Source of the DNA: a virus
DNA length: 20,229 nt
Direction: 5' to 3' (one strand)
IMG/VR virus record: IMGVR_UViG_3300035158_000616
Span: 1-20,229 of that record
Position 1 is the stretch's first letter, and every line of letters begins with the position of its first letter. Below the pieces are notes generated by a model. That model was given only the letters and a program-made list of their open reading frames with translations, searched no databases and had not been told where the DNA came from. The position numbers and the translations under genes are program-made. Below, in pieces: positions 1 to 6,376 of this stretch.

Positions 1-7
1 TCATGCC
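1..7 (-). repeat. Truncated GGCAT-N4-ATGCC palindrome at the window edge
   Basis: The window opens with TCATGCC followed by TT, which is the right half of the unit GGCATATTCATGCC plus the start of its usual TTC flank. The array therefore probably continues outside the window. Confidence 0.6.
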
Positions 8-123
8 TTGATTCTAATAATCTTGATTGACTATACCTGTTTCCAGTCCAAGGGGTATTGGATCCTGGTTAACAACAAAAATCAAAGAAAGGCGAAAAGG
101 ATGTTCCAAATCAACTGCCAGAA

Positions 124-137
124 GACATGTACATGTC
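124..137 (+). repeat. GACATGTACATGTC palindrome (family B)
   Basis: A perfect 14-bp palindrome. Its flanks, GAA before and GAGCTG after, are shared with the copy at 2989-3002 and nearly so at 17265-17278, so the repeated unit is about 23 bp long. The GAA flank lies on the plus strand, opposite to the direction of the genes. Confidence 0.9.
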
Positions 138-183
138 GAGCTGATTTTTCTGGTCGCCTTTAAGCTCATGGCAGTGCAATCTG

Positions 184-235
184 GGCATATACATGCCTTC
201 TGGGCATATTCATGCCTTCTTGGCATATTCATGCC
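184..235 (-). repeat. Three tandem GGCAT-N4-ATGCC palindromes (family A), 19-bp period
   Basis: Units at 184-197, 203-216 and 222-235 are separated by TTCTG and TTCTT. Read on the minus strand, each is AAGAAGG or AGAAGG running into CATGTATATGCC or CATGAATATGCC. The central bases vary (ATAC or ATTC on the plus strand) while the GGCAT/ATGCC arms do not. Confidence 0.95.
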
Positions 236-255
236 TTCGAGGAAGTTTACCGGCA

Positions 256-372
256 TCATGCAGATCTTCTCTGGAGTCGTCCTTGGCATATACATGCCTT
301 CTTGGCATATACATGCCTTCCATGATTTTTTATGTTTCCTTTTTTGTGCCACATCTTGTTTCGTTTCCCCAT
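256..372 (-). CDS. Possible small basic protein (38 aa) after the endolysin
   Basis: Candidate ORF only. The ATG at 372 is preceded on the minus strand by a strong Shine-Dalgarno stretch, AAGGAGGTG (about 380-388), at about 9 nt spacing, the best-looking ribosome site in this stretch. The product begins MGKRNKMWHKKGNIKNHG and is rich in Lys and Arg; residues 19-31 are encoded by two palindromic repeats. It ends in TGA at 256-258. I recognise no family. The repeat-coded section argues for caution: the Shine-Dalgarno sequence may itself be a variant of the AAGAAGG linker of the repeat array. Confidence 0.3.
   Translation of the reverse strand: MGKRNKMWHKKGNIKNHGRHVYAKKACICQGRLQRRSA
285..317 (-). 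repeat. Two tandem GGCATATACATGCC palindromes (family A)
   Basis: Units at 285-298 and 304-317 have a 19-bp period and the linker TTCTT, in the same orientation as the array at 184-235. Confidence 0.95.
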
Positions 373-388
373 AAGGCATCACCTCCTT

Positions 389-421
389 GGCATATACATG
401 CCTTCTGGGCATATTCATGCC
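389..421 (-). repeat. Two tandem family A palindromes overlapping the endolysin stop codon
   Basis: Units GGCATATACATGCC (389-402) and GGCATATTCATGCC (408-421) have a 19-bp period. The second is read on the minus strand as GGCATGAATATGCC, and its internal TGA (417-415) is the stop codon of the endolysin gene. Confidence 0.95.
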
Positions 422-936
422 TCCTGGGCACCCTTTTTTAATTTGTAGTACTCTCTGAAGATCTCTAAAACATATTCGCAATTCGGGATTGGCGAATGAT
501 TCCGTGCTGACCAGCAGTTGTATGCCGCAACCCCTCTGACGAATCCAAAATTCCGGATATTCCAATCGAGCAGTGTGGCAGCAACTGCGATATTGGTGTC
601 GGGGATAAGGAGTTCACTGCATTTTACGGAAGACCATTTTGTGTCCGACAGACCTGGGAATTGTCTGACTTTATTTGGGCAATAGATCTGCATTAGTCCA
701 TATGAAGGGTCCGCATGGTTCACCCTGGTCGGGATTTCATCAGACTCTACTCTTGCGATTGCTTTCAGTAGTCCCCAATCGAGAGTCTCGTACTGGTCGG
801 CGTATTTCTTATAGAGGCGATTCAGGTAACACTCGGATTCGGTGGAACCATATAAGTTGTTGATTAAGTTTTCTGTTATGACCATAGACAGGATCATTAA
901 TAGGGTCATAGTAATTATATAGATGTATCTATTCAT
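415..936 (-). CDS. Membrane-anchored lytic transglycosylase (endolysin)
   Basis: A 173-residue murein hydrolase that would cleave peptidoglycan glycan strands at lysis. An N-terminal hydrophobic segment (about residues 4-22) looks like a signal anchor or uncleaved signal peptide, so the enzyme may be exported by the host Sec system. The SLT fold follows: a catalytic glutamate in ARVES (about residue 64), SYGLMQI (about 78-84) and AAYN (about 137-140), the standard motif order of lytic transglycosylases. T7 uses an amidase (gp3.5) for lysis instead. The start is the ATG at 936; only a weak AGGT lies 8 nt upstream. The stop TGA lies inside a palindromic repeat. The last gene I can name in the late cluster. 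Confidence 0.85.
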   Translation of the reverse strand: MNRYIYIITMTLLMILSMVITENLINNLYGSTESECYLNRLYKKYADQYETLDWGLLKAIARVESDEIPTRVNHADPSYGLMQIYCPNKVRQFPGLSDTKWSSVKCSELLIPDTNIAVAATLLDWNIRNFGFVRGVAAYNCWSARNHSPIPNCEYVLEIFREYYKLKKGAQEA

Positions 937-963
937 TGCTGTTGACCTATAGAAGTAATCTTT

Positions 964-977
964 GGCATATTCATGCC
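964..977 (-). repeat. Single family A palindrome upstream of the endolysin
   Basis: GGCATATTCATGCC followed by TTC. It is in gene-sense orientation and lies 28 bp upstream of the endolysin ATG. Confidence 0.9.
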
Positions 978-991
978 TTCGATGTAAAATC

Positions 992-1036
992 TTACGTTAT
1001 GCTATAGAGGCACTATAGACACTATATATACTACAG
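992..1036. promoter_or_regulatory. CTATAG cluster, possible phage promoter or operator
   Basis: On the plus strand CTATAG occurs at 1002-1007 and 1013-1018, followed by CTATAT (1022-1027) and CTACAG (1031-1036); another CTATAG lies at 947-952. CTATAG is the initiation-site core of T7/SP6-type RNA polymerase promoters. The plus-strand stretch 992-1010 matches the SP6 promoter, as I remember it, at 14 of 19 positions. That orientation would transcribe antisense to the terminase. CTATAG is itself a palindrome, so direction is not settled. Function is inferred only. Confidence 0.3.
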
Positions 1037-1079
1037 TTACCTTCCTCTCTCTCCCCCCACCAATGCAACCAGAAGTCCG

Positions 1080-1098
1080 ATGCCCGTCTGATGGGCAT
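1080..1098. other. Perfect 6-bp inverted repeat (hairpin)
   Basis: ATGCCC and GGGCAT are separated by 7 nt (GTCTGAT). No T-tract follows on either strand, so it is not a typical intrinsic terminator; an RNA processing site or protein site is possible. Confidence 0.45.
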
Positions 1099-1103
1099 TC
1101 AAA

Positions 1104-1136
1104 GGCATGAATATGCAAAGAAGGCATGAATATGCC
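1104..1136 (+). repeat. Two tandem family A palindromes
   Basis: GGCATGAATATGCA (1104-1117, last base degenerate) and GGCATGAATATGCC (1123-1136) have a 19-bp period. They are in plus orientation, opposite to the genes. Confidence 0.9.
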
Positions 1137-1150
1137 GCGGGAGATTAAAA

Positions 1151-1164
1151 GACATGTACATGGA
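1151..1164 (+). repeat. Degenerate family B palindrome
   Basis: GACATGTACATG followed by GA instead of TC. It abuts the next family A unit, whose GAAGG flank starts in its tail. Confidence 0.75.
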
Positions 1165-1165
1165 A

Positions 1166-1198
1166 GGCATGAATATGCCAAGAAGGCATGAATATGCC
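1166..1198 (+). repeat. Two tandem GGCATGAATATGCC palindromes just after the terminase stop
   Basis: Units at 1166-1179 and 1185-1198 have a 19-bp period and the linker AAGAA. They are in plus orientation and end 22 bp from the terminase stop codon. Confidence 0.95.
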
Positions 1199-1220
1199 AA
1201 TCGAAGGGATTTAAAAGGTA

Positions 1221-2945
1221 TTATACATTGGATATCCAACTTCCTTTAGTCATTGATGTGCTCCGGTCTTTCCCAAGTATATGCCCCAGGAAGTCCTCTG
1301 TATGGAGCTGAAGCTGGTGGTTCTTCCAATCATCAAACGCTTCCTGCTCGTCCCTGGCAAGATATTCACTCCAATATTCGACGGCACCGGCTAATGCGTC
1401 CAACTTGTCATCGTGTTTTAGCGCACCACGTTCTTTTGTGAGCCGTGTCATCTGATAAAACAGGCAATACTGGAGGTGTTGAGGATCTCTTTCTAGAAGC
1501 TTAAGCTCTCTGTTGGCAACCTGACGGTTCAGAACAAGCCTGTGTCGGTTCATTACCGGTTCAAGTGTATCAATAATTCGGACTTCTTTTTGCGTATTAA
1601 CCCTTTTTTCCTCAATAGAGCACTTGTGATACTTCTTAAGAACCGGCAGAAACAGGGATTGATACATGCCGTCCCCGAAGTTGGACTCAATAACGACCTC
1701 ATTGACCTTTTCACGTGCCGCAATTTTGGCCAGGGCAGTCAATGTAGCGTCCTCATAACCACCATTAAAGCCCCCGCAGTCCGTACAAAAAAGATTTCCG
1801 TGGAGATGCTTGACCACGGCAAATCCTGTTTGGTCCGTGCCTCGACCCGAAGGATCTATAAACATCACACTACCCTCATATTCGGTCCAATGTTCCTTAT
1901 CAAACCAGAGGGGTGCGTGAAACCTGTCACCGGTAAACCCAACATTCTTCAAGTCCTTTATAACTTGTTCCTGTCCGGACCCGTACTGGACTGATACAGG
2001 CGCACGCTCAGGGTTCGTGTCCATTAAAATGAGGTCTGAGAGTTTCAACGGATATTTCTCCTGGTCAGACAAGGTCGTATCCAACATGAATTGCAGCATA
2101 AAACCTGACAGGCCATAACTCGCCTGTCGGCCTATAAGCTCCTCATCATCAAATCTTCTTGGATCTGTGGGTTCCCAATGCTTGTTGTTGTCAAACATCT
2201 GTTTTACGGCCGGCGACAAAGACTCACCGTAAGCCTGGATTTTATCCGGAGTCGGCACTCTTGCTGGCCAGATCCTCGTGATATAGCCTTTCTGAGCAAG
2301 CTTGTTATAGACGGTTTCCTCGGATTGTGGAGTCCCAAGAAACGTAATTTGGGATTCCTGGTCAGGAGTCATAATTGCCTCAAACTCGGATACAGCAGAC
2401 TCAAGTTTCTCTCGCATATCCTGAGTAGCCGAATTACCTGGAACCTCAATATCGTCAGCAACAATATCGGTCGCACGTGAACCCGTCATCTGCCCAAAAA
2501 TGCCGACAGACTTAACTGAAGGCGCATGGGCTGGTCTTGTGGGACCAACATCCCAGGCGATTTTAGATTCACGTTGCCCGTCTCTCGGTGATAGGTGATG
2601 AAGAACAGGCACAACCTGGATCAAACGATGGCAAAAGGTTGAAAAGTCATCAGCACGCTGTTTGCTGGCGGAAACGACCAGAAATTTCCTCTGAGGGTCT
2701 TTAAGCAGTCGCCACAGGACGTAGGCAGAGGTAGTCCAGGACTTGCCCACACCACGGTATCCTTCGATGATTTTCCTCCTCGGCCCATGCTGAAGATAAT
2801 AAGCTATCTCGTTTTGAATGGGAGTCGGTGGAGGCAATCGGAGACATTTCCAGACAAGCGCAAGGAAGACCCTGAAGTCCTTCAGCAATGCCTGAATGTA
2901 CTCCTTCTGCTGTTGCTCTTTAGTATTCAATGAATTTAGTGGCAT
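1221..2945 (-). CDS. Terminase large subunit (TerL), T7 gp19-like DNA maturase B
   Basis: The DNA packaging motor, an ATPase plus nuclease that docks on the portal and fills the prohead. An N-terminal Walker A motif (GYRGVGKS, about residues 62-69) and a Walker B motif (TDIVADD, about 159-165) form the ATPase. The C-terminal half shows nuclease motifs: FIDPSGRGTDQTGF, VVIESNFGDG and KHDDKLDALAGA. At about 574 aa it is close to T7 gp19 (586 aa, from memory). I place the start at the ATG at 2945: AAGAAGG (2959-2953) lies exactly 7 nt upstream. The in-frame ATG at 2951 is only 1 nt from that Shine-Dalgarno and would add two residues. Both ATGs and the Shine-Dalgarno belong to the palindromic repeat. 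It ends in TAA. Confidence 0.95.
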   Translation of the reverse strand: MPLNSLNTKEQQQKEYIQALLKDFRVFLALVWKCLRLPPPTPIQNEIAYYLQHGPRRKIIEGYRGVGKSWTTSAYVLWRLLKDPQRKFLVVSASKQRADDFSTFCHRLIQVVPVLHHLSPRDGQRESKIAWDVGPTRPAHAPSVKSVGIFGQMTGSRATDIVADDIEVPGNSATQDMREKLESAVSEFEAIMTPDQESQITFLGTPQSEETVYNKLAQKGYITRIWPARVPTPDKIQAYGESLSPAVKQMFDNNKHWEPTDPRRFDDEELIGRQASYGLSGFMLQFMLDTTLSDQEKYPLKLSDLILMDTNPERAPVSVQYGSGQEQVIKDLKNVGFTGDRFHAPLWFDKEHWTEYEGSVMFIDPSGRGTDQTGFAVVKHLHGNLFCTDCGGFNGGYEDATLTALAKIAAREKVNEVVIESNFGDGMYQSLFLPVLKKYHKCSIEEKRVNTQKEVRIIDTLEPVMNRHRLVLNRQVANRELKLLERDPQHLQYCLFYQMTRLTKERGALKHDDKLDALAGAVEYWSEYLARDEQEAFDDWKNHQLQLHTEDFLGHILGKDRSTSMTKGSWISNV

Positions 2946-2973
2946 ATACATACCTTCTTGGTATATTCATGCC
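2941..2973 (-). repeat. Two tandem family A palindromes carrying the terminase RBS and start
   Basis: GGCATATACATACC (2941-2954) and GGTATATTCATGCC (2960-2973), 19 bp apart, each with one arm mismatch. On the minus strand the first unit and its linker read AAGAAGG, TATGTAT, ATG, so it overlaps the first codons of the terminase. Confidence 0.9.
2945..2959 (-). promoter_or_regulatory. Repeat-derived ribosome binding site of the large terminase
   Basis: AAGAAGG at 2959-2953 and ATG at 2945-2943, spaced 7 nt apart. The same arrangement exists in each complete gene-sense family A copy with the AAGAAGG linker, so the repeat itself is shaped like a translation start. Confidence 0.7.
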
Positions 2974-2988
2974 TTCAATGAAAAAGAA

Positions 2989-3002
2989 GACATGTACATG
3001 TC
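2989..3002 (+). repeat. GACATGTACATGTC palindrome (family B) near the 3' end of the fibre gene
   Basis: A perfect 14-bp palindrome with flanks GAA and GAGCTG identical to the copy at 124-137. It lies 10 bp beyond the stop of the second fibre gene, pointing against the genes. Confidence 0.92.
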
Positions 3003-3012
3003 GAGCTGTCTA

Positions 3013-4605
3013 TTAAAATGGGAACATAAAGAATATGTTTGCGCTATCTTGTGGGGGTGTGTCGTCTTTTGAGAAAATCTTAAATGTAAGCCCGAAAACT
3101 CCCGGAGTTACACTGGTATCATCCGTAGACAGGATAAAACGATAATCCAAAAGGCCATTGGTCACACTAGTTCCTTCAGGCAAATCATGAATATAGCCAT
3201 CATGACCGGTTTTCCACCCTTCCCATGTTGAACCGCCATCTAAAGAGACATTCGTGTCAACATAAATGGACTGACCGTTGGGAGCACCATCGATAATGAT
3301 TTCCGTGCTGTCGACAACAACTGCGTCCGATAAATCAATTAAGGGCGGGTCTTTGAATTCACCGGATGAAGCTCTTTGAAGTTGGAGGCTTTGGGTTGAT
3401 AGGTTGCTAATCTCGGTTGAGGTCAGTGCTCTGTGGTCAATCACAAATTCATCATGCCGTCCGATGTATCCATACAAGTCATCCCACTCTAAAGCGATGG
3501 GTGTGTTGTTTGTGGGTCTGGTAATAGTGATTTCGCCTACATAGTTCCCATCAACCCATAAATTGACATCATTTCCTTGAATTCTTATAGCAAGTGTAAC
3601 TTTAGTATAGCCCGTGTAGGGATATGAAAATTCCGTGTTATTCCAATTCCCGTTGTTCCAGCCGCCCAAGTCAATTACTTGATTGGACCTTTCGACACGC
3701 AGCATGAATCCGTTGGTTCCGGGCATAGACGACCATAACAGGATATATTCACTGGTCGGCTGGAGGAATGTGCCATTTTCAGTTGACGTGTCATCCCAGG
3801 CAATATTCGGGACAACTTTCTGAAATATCGTGGCGTCTGTACCGGATGGTGGCATCAAATCATACTCTAATGCTCCCCCGATTCTCTGGTCGGGAGTGAA
3901 TGAAGTCGCATATGGTTTCTGCTCCACTTGAACGCCGTCCCAAAATACCGTGTCACCGGTATTATTATTATCCAAACGGACACCAATATAAGCCGTATTT
4001 GCTGGCATGGTAAGAGTTGCCGTAATACATGTGGACCAATCCGTGGCAGGAGTTTTGGTGACGTTTGTATTCTCGATCCAAGTATAGTTTGAATCAAGGG
4101 CAAATATCCAAATTTGAGTGCTCTCGTTACCATTCACTCCTTTAACATAAACAGACAATGTCCAGATTTCGCCTTCAGAGGCATCGGCAATCACGGCATC
4201 TGATGAATCATCCCATGGGGTTGTATAGGAATCGTCGTCCGTGCTATTATGCTGAAGACAATAAGTCCCGAACAATCCTCCGGTAGCAATCGAAATGTCT
4301 CCACGTACAGCGCCCGTAAATGGCAATGTTAAACTGCCATTGCTGAAATCACCGTCCGGTATCACATTGTTGGTCGATGGTTCAACAGCAACCATATCCT
4401 CAAATGGCCGAAAAGAAACCGTTTGAGAGGATGGAGCGTATTTACCGCCACTTGTCCCGACTAAGTCTGGATCTTCATTTATATAATTGCCCCAATACGT
4501 TGGTTGCCATAGCTCTACGGTATCATAAACTACTTGAGTGTTAAAAAGGTTGCCCTGCGACCATTCAGAACCTTCATTTATTTCTCTGATTACATCTTCA
4601 CTCAT
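3013..4605 (-). CDS. Second tail fibre/appendage protein with carbohydrate-binding-like domains
   Basis: About 530 residues, rich in Asn, Asp, Ser, Thr, Gly and Trp, with no membrane segment. After an N-terminal segment (about 1-75), residues about 75-235 look like a CBM4/9-type beta-sandwich, ending in the typical FWDGVQVEQKPYATSF stretch seen in phage and cell-wall binding modules. Residues about 240-395 resemble a LamG/concanavalin-like domain (NDVNLWVDGNYVGE). A further beta-rich domain follows. Likely a host-surface binding protein working with the neighbouring fibre. Start chosen at the ATG at 4605, because GGAG (4616-4613) lies 7 nt upstream; the in-frame ATG at 4632 would overlap the fibre stop and has a poorer site. 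It ends in TAA. Domain calls come from pattern memory only. Confidence 0.75.
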   Translation of the reverse strand: MSEDVIREINEGSEWSQGNLFNTQVVYDTVELWQPTYWGNYINEDPDLVGTSGGKYAPSSQTVSFRPFEDMVAVEPSTNNVIPDGDFSNGSLTLPFTGAVRGDISIATGGLFGTYCLQHNSTDDDSYTTPWDDSSDAVIADASEGEIWTLSVYVKGVNGNESTQIWIFALDSNYTWIENTNVTKTPATDWSTCITATLTMPANTAYIGVRLDNNNTGDTVFWDGVQVEQKPYATSFTPDQRIGGALEYDLMPPSGTDATIFQKVVPNIAWDDTSTENGTFLQPTSEYILLWSSMPGTNGFMLRVERSNQVIDLGGWNNGNWNNTEFSYPYTGYTKVTLAIRIQGNDVNLWVDGNYVGEITITRPTNNTPIALEWDDLYGYIGRHDEFVIDHRALTSTEISNLSTQSLQLQRASSGEFKDPPLIDLSDAVVVDSTEIIIDGAPNGQSIYVDTNVSLDGGSTWEGWKTGHDGYIHDLPEGTSVTNGLLDYRFILSTDDTSVTPGVFGLTFKIFSKDDTPPQDSANIFFMFPF

Positions 4606-4622
4606 TTTACATCTCCACTTAC

Positions 4623-5786
4623 TTAAGCCCATCCTTTCGTCAACATATAATAATAATTGCTGCCATCATAATAAATACTGAGGATGTCCTCAGCGTTGGC
4701 GTCGATGCTGAAAGATCCTGCGACGCCTCCCGGCCACTTGCCGGATGGCAGAGTGGGAGTCCTGCCGCCTGTATTGTCCTGAATGATTTTGAGCTGTTTG
4801 TGGCCAACTGTCATATTTGTAAAACTTATTATCGCATTACCGGAAAGGGTGACGACCTGGTTATTGCTGTTTGACCAATCTACCGTAACATTGGATGAAG
4901 CGGTTCCAACATTCCATTCACCGATAAAACCGACTCGATCCATATTCGTAATTTCACCGCCACTGATGTTAACATTACCAGCATTCTGGTCTGCTATAGA
5001 ACCTAGGCCGAGATCCAAATAGTCATAGTCATACTGCGTAATTGCTGATTTGGCGATGTTACCGTTATTTATGTATAAACCAGTTTGATTATTGCTCCAA
5101 TCCCTGTGTTTATCTATTTCATCATCATTCAAATCAGAGTGGTTTAGTATATCCTCTTTATACTGAACGCCGTCTGCACGAAGCACGGTCCCCTCCGTGT
5201 AATTCATTGTGCCAGACACATCAGTCAACTGATGAGCATTTACGTCGTGGGGGTTAGAATAATTGGTGAAATGGTTATGGATATCGGTTGCCGTATAACT
5301 ATAGGAACCATCATCAACTTTCTCCGTGCTCCCCCGGTCCCTGAAGATAACCTGGTTATCGGAGTCAAAAGAGATTATCTTGTTCTCCAGGTTTTCCACG
5401 AACGGCAAATTCGTATCATAACTAGTGCTGTTTTGCTTAAGGTTAAGGCTGATGGATCTCTCATGAACAGCATTAGCGTAATCTTTTGTTTCCTGAATTA
5501 AGTACAGTAGCTGTTTTGTGGCTTTATCCAAGTCCTGTTCTTTGAGAATTGAACCGGCAGTGAAATCGACAAGCCTTGAGTCGAGAACGGATTGCCGCAG
5601 AATAGTGACGACATCTCCCTCTGCCGGTGTCGAGTCCAGTTGAACCGTCGAATCATTAACCCATGTAAATGATACGGAGGACGTATTCACCTGGACTTCT
5701 ACATGGTCACGCTTCAGGAATGGGAAGGAAATATTGAATTGCGATGTGGAACCATCGGCAATATATTGATCCTGGGCATAAGACAT
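4623..5786 (-). CDS. Tail fibre protein with T7 gp17-type N-terminal domain
   Basis: 387 residues. The first roughly 120 residues (ADGSTSQFNISFPFLKRDHV, VTILRQSVLDSRLVDF, KEQDLDKATKQLLYLIQE) are the T7-type tail fibre adaptor that joins the fibre to the tail; the coiled-coil-like stretch QDLDKATKQLLYLIQETKDY closes it. The middle is repetitive and Asn/Asp rich. The C-terminal about 90 residues (TLPSGKWPGG to DILSIYYDGSNYYY) form a beta-rich tip domain common in phage fibres. It is shorter than T7 gp17 (about 550 aa), and a second binding protein follows, so host recognition may be split over two polypeptides. GAGGTGG lies about 11 nt before the ATG. It ends in TAA. Confidence 0.9.
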   Translation of the reverse strand: MSYAQDQYIADGSTSQFNISFPFLKRDHVEVQVNTSSVSFTWVNDSTVQLDSTPAEGDVVTILRQSVLDSRLVDFTAGSILKEQDLDKATKQLLYLIQETKDYANAVHERSISLNLKQNSTSYDTNLPFVENLENKIISFDSDNQVIFRDRGSTEKVDDGSYSYTATDIHNHFTNYSNPHDVNAHQLTDVSGTMNYTEGTVLRADGVQYKEDILNHSDLNDDEIDKHRDWSNNQTGLYINNGNIAKSAITQYDYDYLDLGLGSIADQNAGNVNISGGEITNMDRVGFIGEWNVGTASSNVTVDWSNSNNQVVTLSGNAIISFTNMTVGHKQLKIIQDNTGGRTPTLPSGKWPGGVAGSFSIDANAEDILSIYYDGSNYYYMLTKGWA

Positions 5787-5818
5787 AGGTATTTATTCCA
5801 CCTCGCTTCTATTTAAGA

Positions 5819-5839
5819 AACCCCCTGCGTGAGGGGGTT
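5819..5839 (-). terminator. Hairpin between TerS and tail fibre, probable intrinsic terminator
   Basis: On the minus strand AACCCCCT and AGGGGGTT form a perfect 8-bp stem with a 5-nt loop (CACGC), followed by TTTCTTAAAT counting the last stem Ts. The stem is strong but the T-tract is short, so termination may be partial. It lies 12 bp after the TerS stop and 33 bp before the fibre ATG. Confidence 0.7.
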
Positions 5840-5850
5840 CCTGTTGTTTC

Positions 5851-6090
5851 TTAAGATCCAACCGTGAATCCTTCCGTATTGAACTCTGAGAAATCACCAT
5901 TGACCAGATCTTCAAGCGGGTTAGCCGACTTCGGATCGATGGTAATCTGGTTGTCTCGGAACAGTTGGATCAGGTTCTTCTGCTCTGCCGCTGAAAGATC
6001 CCCATCTCTCAGTTTATTAAGATAAAACTCGACAGTCTTATCAAGTGCATCTGTAAGCTTTTCTTCAATTTGACCCTTGATAGTCGCCAT
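5851..6090 (-). CDS. Terminase small subunit (TerS), T7 gp18-like DNA maturase A
   Basis: 79 residues from the ATG at 6090. It recognises phage DNA concatemers and recruits TerL. The sequence is short, acidic and helical (IEEKLTDALDKTVEFYLNKL), with the RDGDLSAAEQKNLIQLFRDN segment typical of podophage small terminases, in which a dose-of-Ala/Glu helix precedes an FL(K/R)DN turn. The start at 6090 directly follows the TAA of the upstream gene (6094-6092); the in-frame ATG at 6105 would overlap that gene. TerL is not adjacent, because two fibre genes separate them. The stop is TAA. Confidence 0.75.
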   Translation of the reverse strand: MATIKGQIEEKLTDALDKTVEFYLNKLRDGDLSAAEQKNLIQLFRDNQITIDPKSANPLEDLVNGDFSEFNTEGFTVGS

Positions 6091-6091
6091 A

Positions 6092-6367
6092 TTAAATGCC
6101 CCCACAGAAGATAGTCCAAATTAAAGTCCCGATGCCGCTCGAAACCATCACCAGGATTCCGGCAATAAAACTGGTTCGGATTTTACTAATATCTTTTTCC
6201 ATTTTATCGATAAACTCGTGGTGATATCGATGCTTGGACGGTGTTAACCCATTACCACAATTAATCGGGCAATTCGGAGGGGTTCCTTTGTCATTCAATG
6301 CTTCCTCAACAGAATCTATTATTATCTGTTTTAGCTCGTCGTATTGAAGTTCCATACGTGTACTCAT
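6092..6367 (-). CDS. Small membrane protein, probable holin (T7 gp17.5 position)
   Basis: 91 residues. An N-terminal hydrophilic, acidic helix (ELKQIIIDSVEEALND) precedes a Cys-containing loop (NCPINCGNG), a charged helix (HHEFIDKMEKDISKIRTS) and one C-terminal membrane segment (about 66-88, FIAGILVMVSSGIGTLIWTIF). Position between the gp16-like gene and TerS is where T7 keeps its class II holin gene 17.5, so a holin role is the best inference; the architecture could also suit another lysis membrane protein. AAAGGA lies 5 nt before the ATG, and the TAA of the previous gene overlaps that site. Confidence 0.6.
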   Translation of the reverse strand: MSTRMELQYDELKQIIIDSVEEALNDKGTPPNCPINCGNGLTPSKHRYHHEFIDKMEKDISKIRTSFIAGILVMVSSGIGTLIWTIFCGGI

Positions 6368-6376
6368 AGATTTCCT

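Larger units (their letters stand above)
1..414. other. Repeat-rich region downstream of the endolysin gene
   Basis: This stretch holds no gene I can identify securely. It contains seven full copies of the 14-bp GGCAT-N4-ATGCC palindrome, one GACATGTACATGTC copy, and a truncated copy at the very first base. Minus-strand frames read almost without break through the repeats because the unit has no stop in two of its three frames. One minus frame from the ATG at 169 stays open to base 1 if TAG at 14-16 is read through, but it has no Shine-Dalgarno sequence and no recognised motif. The best small-ORF candidate here is listed separately. Confidence 0.6.
937..1220. other. Spacer between large terminase and endolysin: repeats, hairpin, CTATAG cluster
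   Basis: This 284-bp gap has no credible ORF. Reading from terminase to endolysin it holds four family A palindromes pointing against the genes, interrupted by one degenerate family B copy, then a perfect 6-bp inverted repeat (1080-1098), a polypyrimidine run (about 1041-1065, plus strand), a cluster of CTATAG motifs (1002-1036), and one family A palindrome pointing with the genes. It is the best place in the window for late transcription or processing signals for the endolysin. Confidence 0.7.

Noticed and set aside
27-374. Plus-strand ORF rich in HIHAF and YSCLLGIFMPS-type peptides
   Set aside because: These residues are simply the palindromic repeats translated in a frame without stops; no Shine-Dalgarno sequence and no family.
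184-421. Possible CRISPR array
   Set aside because: The units are 14-bp palindromes with 5-bp linkers and a 19-bp period, without unique spacers of CRISPR length and without cas genes.
937-1220. tRNA gene, including a possible suppressor tRNA
   Set aside because: I scanned the spacers by eye for a cloverleaf with T-loop GGTTCRA and an acceptor stem and saw none; a suppressor tRNA, if phage-encoded, must lie outside the window.
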